Shown here piece after piece: positions 1 to 4,921 of a stretch of 5,895 nt of DNA. Position numbers and translations under genes: made by a program. The stretch comes from Xanthobacteraceae bacterium (GTDB taxonomy: Bacteria > Pseudomonadota > Alphaproteobacteria > Rhizobiales > Xanthobacteraceae): NCBI GenBank assembly GCA_030043175.1, contig JASHYD010000920.1:1-5895 (forward strand), given 5' to 3'. Within the stretch, counting starts at the first letter, position 1, and every line of letters starts with the position of its first letter. A model generated the notes under the pieces. It searched no databases and was not told where the DNA came from. It saw nothing but the letters and a program-made list of their open reading frames with translations.

Positions 1-30
1 GTGATATGCTATCAGAATTCCGTTACCTGA

Positions 31-35
31 GGGAG
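31..35 (+). promoter_or_regulatory. Ribosome binding site of the substrate-binding protein gene
   Basis: GGGAG lies 6 bases before the ATG at 42. It decides the start in favour of that ATG over an in-frame start at 6, which has no such site and would put 12 charged or polar residues in front of a clean signal peptide. Confidence 0.7.
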
Positions 36-41
36 AGAACC

Positions 42-1001
42 ATGAAACGTCCAATTCCGGTACTGATCGCGTTGGCGATGACGGCGATTGCTCTGCCGCA
101 GGGCGCGAGCGCAGAATCGATTGCGGTCTTTACCAAGAATACAACCAACCCATTCTCCAAGGCGATCCGCACCGGCAGCGACTTTGCGGCCAAGAAGCTG
201 TCGATCGACGTGTCGCACTATGTGCCGACCACGCCGGACAATGCCGCCGAGCAGACCAAGCTCGTTGACGATGCGATCGCAAAGAAGCCGGATCTCATCG
301 TGTTCGATCCGGTCGAAAATCAGAGAATGGTGCCCGCCATAGCGAAAATAAATGCGGCCAACATTCCGGCGGTCGAGATCACCGATCGCGCGGAGGGCGG
401 CAAGTTCGTATCCGCCGTGCTGCCGGACGACTACCAGCTCGGCCTCGCCACCGCCCGCCGCCTGTTCAAGGCGCTGGACGGCAAGGGCAACGTCGTCATC
501 CTGGAAGGCATTCCCACGACGACGAGCAGCATCGAGCGGGTCAAAGGCTTCAACGACGCGATCAAGGAATTCCCCGCCGTCAAGCTGTTGGCGTCCAAGT
601 CGGGCAACTACCAGCGCAGACCCTCCCAGGATGCGATGGAAGGTTGGATCAGACAGTTTCCCCAGATCGACGGCGTGCTGGCCGCAAACGATTCCATGGC
701 AGCTGCCGCCGTCGAGACTCTGGAGAAACGCAACCGCAAGGCCGTGGTGGTCGGGATCAACGGCAGCAAGGAAGCAATCGACTTGATCAAGGCCGACAGG
801 ATGCTCGCGACCGGGGAATTCAATGGTTTCGTCATCGGCTGCCTCGCGGTCGAGATCGCGGCGCGAAACTTGCACAAGCAGGAGGTTCCGAAAGAGTTGG
901 TGGTGAAGCCCGCGATCTACGACAAGGTCAACTATCAACAATACGAGGCGCGTGCCGAGATGCGCGAATGCCCAACTCTCGAAGAGGAGCTGAAGAATTA
1001 A
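42..1001 (+). CDS. Periplasmic sugar-type ABC transporter substrate-binding protein
   Basis: A 319-residue type I periplasmic binding protein of the RbsB-like (Peripla_BP_4) group, expected to capture a sugar, polyol or similar small molecule and deliver it to an inner-membrane ABC importer. Residues 1-24 form a Sec signal peptide: positive start (KR), hydrophobic core, and an ASA cleavage site before Glu25. The mature protein opens with the family strand IAVFTKNTTNPF (27-38), followed by DLIVFDP (84-90), DR at 115-116, R166 and ND at 216-217, which match ligand-binding positions of the ribose-binding family. Two positions differ by eye from RbsB: the usual Asp of the GFDG strand is Asn240 (GING), and the later ligand Gln falls near Phe260. 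Length is normal. No permease or ATPase follows; the next gene is an MFS transporter 208 bases on, so partners may lie upstream of the window or elsewhere. The ligand cannot be named from sequence. Confidence 0.88.
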   Translation: MKRPIPVLIALAMTAIALPQGASAESIAVFTKNTTNPFSKAIRTGSDFAAKKLSIDVSHYVPTTPDNAAEQTKLVDDAIAKKPDLIVFDPVENQRMVPAIAKINAANIPAVEITDRAEGGKFVSAVLPDDYQLGLATARRLFKALDGKGNVVILEGIPTTTSSIERVKGFNDAIKEFPAVKLLASKSGNYQRRPSQDAMEGWIRQFPQIDGVLAANDSMAAAAVETLEKRNRKAVVVGINGSKEAIDLIKADRMLATGEFNGFVIGCLAVEIAARNLHKQEVPKELVVKPAIYDKVNYQQYEARAEMRECPTLEEELKN

Positions 1002-1076
1002 AGTCAGTCCCACCGGGTTCGCGCAGGGCGACGGCGCATTGCGGTCATAAGAATCACTTCTCCAGGCCATGGCCGG

Positions 1077-1145
1077 GCTCGTCCCGGCCTTCCACGTCCT
1101 ACCCGCTGAGGCGCTGCGAGAAAGACGTGGATGCCCGCGACAAGC
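1077..1145. repeat. Imperfect palindromic intergenic repeat (REP-like)
   Basis: Two 22-base arms, 1077-1098 and 1124-1145, are reverse complements at 18 of 22 positions and flank a 25-base loop. The inner parts of the arms, TCCACGTC and GACGTGGA, pair perfectly. From memory, this type of sequence (CCGGGC...CCGGCC..CCACGTC / GACGTGGATGCCCG) is a common dispersed intergenic repeat in Bradyrhizobium-like genomes. Its read-through peptides (DVDARDK on +, KAGTSPAM on -) are familiar spurious translations. The similar stretch may extend to about 1055-1160. Repeat copy number cannot be tested within this window, which holds a single copy. Confidence 0.6.
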
Positions 1146-1209
1146 GCAGCGATGATGGCGAACAACGGGCCAATATTGTGTTTTTGCGCAGCCGCTAGAA
1201 GCGAGCACG

Positions 1210-2442
1210 ATGCACGACACGCTCGCACACGCGCCCGCGACGCCGCCGGCCGCTGATGTCAATCTGCTTTATGCGGCCCGCTGTGTACGCGGAATAGGCG
1301 ACGGCTTCGCGGTTGTGATCCTGCCCGCCTATCTGGCGGCGATTGGACTCACGCCTGCGCAAATCGGTTTTGTCGCCGCCGCATCTCTGTCCGGCACCGC
1401 CGTCTTCACGCTTCTGGTCGGGATCATCGCACCCCGGTATGACCTGCGCCATCTGCTGGTGCTCGGCGCCGTCCTCATGGCAGCCACCGGAGCTGCATTG
1501 CCGAGCTGCGAGGGCGTGTTCTGGATCGCTGCAGTCCTGTTCATTGGAACGATCAATCCCTCGACCGGAGATATCGGCGTGCTGGTGCCGCTGGAGCACG
1601 CGTCGCTCGCTCGCGGCGTTGCCGACAGGGAGCGCACGCGCACTTTCGCGCGCTACAGCCTGACCGGCGCCTTGTCGATGGCGGCGGGCTCCCTTACGGC
1701 CGGCCTTGCCGACGTGCTGGTGCGGTCCGGAATGACGCAGCTGACGGCGTTCCGGCTGATGTTCTATCTCTATGCGGCGCTCGGCATCGTTGCCGTGTTG
1801 CTCTACCTGCGCCTGCCACGCGCTCACATGACGCCATCCCGGCCGGCCGCGCCGTTGGGACCATCGCGGTCCATGGTGTACCGGCTTGCGGCGCTGTTCG
1901 GTCTCGACGCCTTCGCGGGAGGCTTTGTCGTGCAGTCACTGCTCGCGCTATGGCTGTTCGAAAAATTCGAGCTTTCCGTCGCGGCGGCGAGCGTGTTTTT
2001 CTTTTGGGCGGGTGTGCTCGCCGCATTCTCCCATCCGGTTGCGGCACGGATTGCGAACCGGGTGGGGCTCGTCAACACGATGGTGTTCACCCACATCCCG
2101 TCGAGCATCTGCCTGATCGCTGCGGCGTTCTCGTCAGACATGACGCTTGCGCTGGGGCTGCTTCTGACGCGGTCGGCGCTATCGCAAATGGACGTGCCGA
2201 CGCGGACATCTTACGTGATGGCGGTGGTGACGCCGGCCGAGCGAACTGCCGCCGCGAGTGTGACCGCCGTGCCGCGCAGTCTTGCCTCTTCGATCAGCCC
2301 GGCACTTGCCGGCATGCTGCTGACGCTCCCTTTCGCAGGACTACCGCTCGTATTGGGCGGAAGCCTTAAAATCATCTACGACGTCGTGCTGTTGTACGCG
2401 TTCCGGCACATCAAGCCGCCGGAAGAAAAGGCGGGAGCCTGA
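1210..2442 (+). CDS. Major facilitator superfamily transporter, substrate unknown
   Basis: A 410-residue inner-membrane MFS permease with about 12 hydrophobic segments in two halves joined by a polar linker near residues 203-222 (PRAHMTPSRPAAPLGPSR). The first half opens with RCVRGIGDGFAVVILPAYL (24-42); the loop after helix 2 (APRYDLRHLL, 74-83) is a weak version of the MFS motif A. The second half contains SALSQMDVPTRTSYVMAVV (322-340) then PAERTAAA and RSLASSISPALAG, a conserved stretch I associate with a broad group of poorly studied bacterial MFS permeases. The buried Asp328 and Arg331 may serve proton coupling or substrate binding, which is inference. The ATG at 1210 has only a poor ribosome site (GAAGCGAG). 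The 208-base gap and the palindrome upstream suggest transcription separate from the binding-protein gene. It is convergent with the next gene. It could be an efflux or an uptake carrier. Confidence 0.85.
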   Translation: MHDTLAHAPATPPAADVNLLYAARCVRGIGDGFAVVILPAYLAAIGLTPAQIGFVAAASLSGTAVFTLLVGIIAPRYDLRHLLVLGAVLMAATGAALPSCEGVFWIAAVLFIGTINPSTGDIGVLVPLEHASLARGVADRERTRTFARYSLTGALSMAAGSLTAGLADVLVRSGMTQLTAFRLMFYLYAALGIVAVLLYLRLPRAHMTPSRPAAPLGPSRSMVYRLAALFGLDAFAGGFVVQSLLALWLFEKFELSVAAASVFFFWAGVLAAFSHPVAARIANRVGLVNTMVFTHIPSSICLIAAAFSSDMTLALGLLLTRSALSQMDVPTRTSYVMAVVTPAERTAAASVTAVPRSLASSISPALAGMLLTLPFAGLPLVLGGSLKIIYDVVLLYAFRHIKPPEEKAGA

Positions 2443-2535
2443 GGTCTCAGCCATGAAGTTCGCGCGCAATCGCAACCCAAAAGCGCGAATGCCCACCCTG
2501 GAGGTGATGACGATTGGCTCGATTGATGTGCGCCT

Positions 2536-3393
2536 TTAGAAAAACGCGAGCGTGCGAATTTCAATGCTCTCCCGCGGTCGCGCTTCACGGGGCGAGGTCG
2601 GATCGTCGAAGGCCGTGTGGGCTGTCCATCGAGCCCGGCCGTCGGTCAGTGAATCGTACACCTTGAACACGAGCGCTTCGTCCGGCCGCATCCGCGGGAA
2701 CCAGTACCACCGGTGCTGCGAATTGTAGGTGATGGCGTAGGTTTGGCCGACGCGGTGCGGATAGCGCCGCTCCGACACGACCAAATTCTCAGACGACAGG
2801 CTGCCCGCGTCACAGATCGCCAGTGGAAAGGTCTCAACCGGATGGCGGATCGGCCGCCACACCTGGATAATGGCGAAGCGGCGGCGCAGCAGTTCGCCGG
2901 CCTCTTCGGGCAGAAGGTCGCGCACGCGTTGCGGGCCTGACCACTCCGTGTAGTCGTTGTGCACCCGCGGCACCACCTCACGAATCCTGCGCTCAGCGCG
3001 CATCGCGTCGATGGCCGTGCGCAGCGTGTGATCGAACACGACCACGCGCGAAGCTCCGCTCTCAGCCTTCACCAGCGCTTCCATCTCCGCATAGTATGTC
3101 CCACGCACTTGCGCCTCATCAAAGAAGTCGCCGGCCGCAGTGTCGTGGCGGATGAAGTGAAAGCCGTTGCGTTCAAGCGTAAATTCGTCCGCGCGGCGCC
3201 GGCCATTGCGGATCGTCACGCGGCGCGGATCGGGCTTGCCGCCGGTGCGAACGTCGGTCCCCCCCGCCGCTGCCGTCTCGGTGAAGACCTTGCTGCCGTC
3301 ATCCACGATGTAGTTGAGCGTCGCCTCAATCGCATCTGGGGCGGTCTGCGGTTCGAGAACCTGATCGGCAACCTGATCAAGGACTTGGACCAT
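2536..3393 (-). CDS. CmcJ/NvfI-family oxidoreductase, predicted Fe(II)/2-oxoglutarate oxygenase
   Basis: A 285-residue soluble protein recognised by the family core: DHTLR (121-125), VHNDYTEWSGPQRV (144-157), VWRPI (178-182), PLAICDAGSL (190-199), a YAITYN..HRWYWFPRM block (219-235), EALVFKVYDS (239-248) and a C-terminal HTAFDDP (259-265) with RPRESIEIR (272-280). Known relatives include cephamycin CmcJ, the fungal endoperoxidase NvfI and gibberellin GA4 desaturase. The likely iron ligands are His145, Asp147 (HxD) and His259, with an Arg among 272, 274 or 280 as the candidate 2-oxoglutarate anchor. No signal peptide is seen, so it should be cytoplasmic. The ATG at 3393 is chosen because AAGGAG lies 6 bases upstream; an in-frame GTG at 3480 would add 29 unsupported residues. 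It lies downstream of the flavoenzyme on the same strand but 303 bases away. The substrate is unknown; hydroxylation, desaturation or another two-electron oxidation are all possible. Confidence 0.85.
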   Translation of the reverse strand: MVQVLDQVADQVLEPQTAPDAIEATLNYIVDDGSKVFTETAAAGGTDVRTGGKPDPRRVTIRNGRRRADEFTLERNGFHFIRHDTAAGDFFDEAQVRGTYYAEMEALVKAESGASRVVVFDHTLRTAIDAMRAERRIREVVPRVHNDYTEWSGPQRVRDLLPEEAGELLRRRFAIIQVWRPIRHPVETFPLAICDAGSLSSENLVVSERRYPHRVGQTYAITYNSQHRWYWFPRMRPDEALVFKVYDSLTDGRARWTAHTAFDDPTSPREARPRESIEIRTLAFF

Positions 3394-3399
3394 GGGGAA

Positions 3400-3405
3400 C
3401 TCCTT
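3400..3405 (-). promoter_or_regulatory. Strong ribosome binding site of the CmcJ-like gene
   Basis: Read on the - strand this is AAGGAG, 6 bases before the ATG at 3393. It is the best Shine-Dalgarno match in the window and fixes the start there rather than at the upstream GTG at 3480. Confidence 0.8.
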
Positions 3406-3449
3406 GTGTCCGCAGCCGCGGGCTCCGGCGATCGAATGCCAATAGAATA

Positions 3450-3480
3450 GTGGCCGCGCGCAATGATGGAAGGCGGCCAC
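3450..3480. promoter_or_regulatory. 8-base inverted repeat upstream of the CmcJ-like gene (possible operator or leader hairpin)
   Basis: GTGGCCGC at 3450-3457 is exactly complementary to GCGGCCAC at 3473-3480, separated by 15 bases. The element lies 57-87 bases before the ATG at 3393. A dimeric regulator could bind the two half sites, or the arms could pair in the leader RNA. The arms are GC-only apart from the outermost T/A pair, so chance is not excluded. Confidence 0.3.
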
Positions 3481-3557
3481 CGCGAACTTTGACGGCGCCG
3501 CGGGGCAATGCAGCTATGCAGAGAGGCGAAGCTTCCGTCCCGTGTCTGGAGGACGTC

Positions 3558-3586
3558 ATCTTAGATCTTGCTTTAACCGATCTGAA
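3558..3586 (-). promoter_or_regulatory. Possible sigma-70-type promoter for the CmcJ-like gene
   Basis: On the - strand, TTCAGA (3586-3581) and TAAGAT (3563-3558) match the -35 and -10 consensus at 4 of 6 positions each, with a 17-base spacer, in the least GC-rich patch of the gap. It would give a leader of roughly 155-160 bases. Such matches are weak evidence in GC-rich alphaproteobacteria, and an alternative -10 (TATTCT) lies nearer the gene at about 3444-3449 but without a good -35. Confidence 0.22.
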
Positions 3587-3616
3587 GGGGTCAGCATCGT
3601 CAGAACGTAGGGGCAG

Positions 3617-3661
3617 GGCCTTGGCGTGGCCGTTGGGGTCGCCCCAACAGCAGGCAAGGCC
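3617..3661. other. Nested stem-loop in the intergenic region
   Basis: The inner stem GTTGGGG (3632-3638) pairs perfectly with CCCCAAC (3642-3648) around a 3-base loop. An outer stem GGCCTTG (3617-3623) pairs perfectly with CAAGGCC (3655-3661). No T-run follows on either strand, so it is not a standard intrinsic terminator. It may be an RNA structure, a transcript-stabilising end, or a degenerate repeat. Confidence 0.4.
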
Positions 3662-3678
3662 GCAAACCCGTCAGATTA

Positions 3679-3715
3679 GCTCAACGATCGATCTACCTAA
3701 TCATCGATCTTGAGC
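3679..3715 (-). terminator. Bulged 13-bp hairpin over the flavoenzyme stop codon
   Basis: GCTCAA (3679-3684) and GATCGAT (3686-3692) pair with ATCGATC (3703-3709) and TTGAGC (3710-3715), giving 13 base pairs with one bulged C at 3685 and a 10-base loop. The loop contains the TAG stop (3697-3699) of the - strand flavoenzyme gene. Only a short A/T-rich stretch (TAATCT) follows on the - strand, so it is at best a weak intrinsic terminator. It may instead stabilise the mRNA 3' end together with the neighbouring hairpin. Confidence 0.38.
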
Positions 3716-4818
3716 AGCGGGAAGGCGCTGAGCGCATGCGGCGCCGTCACCGGCGGCGCCGCATGTAGATATGAGCGGTCGAGTTCGGCAAATTTTGTCA
3801 CCCCGAGCAGGCCAAGACAGCGCTCTATTTCGTCTTCGAGGATTTCGAGCATGCGCTCCAGTGCCTTTTCCCCGCCGGCCGCAAGAGCGTAGCATTGCAT
3901 GCGGCCGAGCCCCACCAGATTGGCCCCCGTCGCGATTGCCTTGACCACGTCGGTGCCGCGGGCAAAGCCCCCGTCGACAATGATACCGGCCCGGCCCGCC
4001 ACGGCCGCGACGATCTCGGGCAACACGTCCATCGAGCCTCGGCCCTGGTCAAGCTGGCGGCCGCCGTGATTGGACACGTAGATCCAGTCGACGCCGTGAT
4101 CGAGCGCGATGCGAGCGTCCTCGGCGGTTGCAATCCCTTTGAGGGCGAGCGGGATGTTGAACGCGCTTTTGATTCGTTTGATGGTGCGCCAATCGAGCGC
4201 CGCCTGGAATTCGCGGCCGCTCGCGCGCCGGCGGCCCGCCACCACATGGCGCTTGGCAAGGTCGCGTTCGCGGCGGCTATAGATGGCGGTGTCGATCGTG
4301 ATGCAGAAGGCCCTGTATCCGCAGGCGATGGCGCGGGTTACGTGTTCGTCAACCCACGAGTCATCGCCGCGCACGTAGAGCTGGAAGATCCGCGTCGCCT
4401 CGGGCGCCGCTTCGGCCACCTTCTCGAGTCCAGGCTCACACACCGAACTGACCATATGAGCCACCCCGAAGCGCTGGGCCGCCCTTACGACTGAGGCCGC
4501 GGCTCCGTCGTGAAAGCATTCCAGCGAGCCCACCGGCGCCAGCACCACCGGCAGCCGCAGCTGACGCCCCAGCACGGTCGCGGTCGCATCAACCCGGGAC
4601 ACATCGCGCAGCACCCGCGGCCGGAAAGCAATCGAATCAAGAGCAAGGCGATTACGACGGAGTGTGGTTTCGGTCTCGGTTCCGCCGACAATGTAGTCCC
4701 AGTTGTTCTGATTGAGGTTCTGGCGTGCCTTGGCAATGATTTCGTGCAGGACCTGGTAATCGGGCTCAGGCCACACGAGGCGTTGGTCGGCGATCTGTTC
4801 GGGGTTCTGATCTTGCAT
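3697..4818 (-). CDS. FMN-dependent alpha-hydroxy-acid oxidase/dehydrogenase
   Basis: A 373-residue TIM-barrel flavoenzyme of the glycolate oxidase/L-lactate dehydrogenase family, oxidising an (S)-2-hydroxy acid to the 2-oxo acid. Aligned by eye with spinach glycolate oxidase, all core residues are present: Tyr42 (DYIVGG), Tyr148 in FQLY, Thr174 and Asp176 (ITIDT), Lys227 (LKGI), the catalytic base His251 and substrate Arg254 in SNHGGRQLD, and the FMN phosphate site DGGFARGTDVVKA (282-294) with GR at 305-306. Loop 4, between about residues 190 and 210, is short, and the usual MAHPEGE segment reads CFHDGAA (101-107). There is no signal peptide or membrane segment. The ATG at 4818 is preferred; an in-frame TTG at 4851 would add 11 residues and overlap an inverted repeat. 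Neither has a good ribosome site. It lies 103 bases after the ACS transporter on the same strand, suggesting co-transcription. Substrate and electron acceptor (oxygen or quinone) cannot be decided. Confidence 0.88.
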   Translation of the reverse strand: MQDQNPEQIADQRLVWPEPDYQVLHEIIAKARQNLNQNNWDYIVGGTETETTLRRNRLALDSIAFRPRVLRDVSRVDATATVLGRQLRLPVVLAPVGSLECFHDGAAASVVRAAQRFGVAHMVSSVCEPGLEKVAEAAPEATRIFQLYVRGDDSWVDEHVTRAIACGYRAFCITIDTAIYSRRERDLAKRHVVAGRRRASGREFQAALDWRTIKRIKSAFNIPLALKGIATAEDARIALDHGVDWIYVSNHGGRQLDQGRGSMDVLPEIVAAVAGRAGIIVDGGFARGTDVVKAIATGANLVGLGRMQCYALAAGGEKALERMLEILEDEIERCLGLLGVTKFAELDRSYLHAAPPVTAPHALSAFPLLKIDD

Positions 4819-4834
4819 GGGGATATCAAGTGAG

Positions 4835-4910
4835 GGATGGCAGATGATCAAGGTCGGATAGAGATTTCACACCGCAGCCGGTTATTCAACCGCCCTGTCA
4901 TCTGCCATCC
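4835..4910. repeat. Perfect 13-base inverted repeat, 50-base spacer
   Basis: GGATGGCAGATGA at 4835-4847 is the exact reverse complement of TCATCTGCCATCC at 4898-4910. The 76-base unit almost fills the gap between the ACS transporter stop and the flavoenzyme start. A small 5-bp hairpin (CGGTT 4879-4883, AACCG 4888-4892, 4-base loop) lies inside. One arm ends 16 bases before the flavoenzyme ATG, so the RNA stem could influence its translation. It could also be a pair of regulator sites or a tiny mobile-type element; no target duplication is visible at its edges. Confidence 0.55.
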
Positions 4911-4921
4911 GATGTGCGCCT

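Larger units (their letters stand above)
3394..3696. other. 303-base intergenic region between flavoenzyme and CmcJ-like genes
   Basis: I see no convincing gene here. An open frame on the + strand (3450-3713) has no family resemblance, is antisense to the flanking genes and runs into the flavoenzyme's 3' end, so it is treated as spurious. In - strand order the stretch holds most of a hairpin over the flavoenzyme stop, a nested hairpin (3617-3661), an A/T-richer patch with a possible promoter (3558-3586), an 8-base inverted repeat (3450-3480) and the ribosome site. The arrangement suggests that the CmcJ-like gene has its own transcription start or a long structured leader. Confidence 0.6.

Noticed and set aside
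1174..1179. TATTGT as a -10 box for the MFS gene
   Set aside because: No acceptable -35 hexamer at 16-18 bases upstream.
1004..1228. Small - strand open frame in the gap before the MFS gene
   Set aside because: It is made largely from the palindromic repeat and overlaps the MFS start; no ribosome site or family resemblance.
12..1262. A 416-codon open frame on the - strand opposite the substrate-binding protein
   Set aside because: It is an antisense shadow in GC-rich DNA: its product has no recognisable fold, while the + strand frame has a signal peptide and binding-protein motifs. Part of it reads through the intergenic repeat.
2459..2489. 7-bp stem (TTCGCGC / GCGCGAA, 17-base loop) between the convergent genes, as a bidirectional terminator
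   Set aside because: Short stem, long loop and no T-run on either strand; such GC-rich pairings are common by chance here.
2525..2536. GATGTGCGCCTT also found at 4911-4922, in both cases at the stop codon of a - strand gene
   Set aside because: About one or two exact 12-base matches are expected by chance in a window this size; flanks do not match.
3450..3713. 87-codon + strand open frame in the 303-base gap
   Set aside because: Low-complexity composition, no family match, overlaps the 3' end of the flavoenzyme and the hairpins; no good ribosome site.
4849..4851. TTG as the flavoenzyme start
   Set aside because: No ribosome site, and it would place one arm of the 13-base inverted repeat inside the coding region; the ATG at 4818 fits the family N-terminus adequately. 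Not fully excluded.
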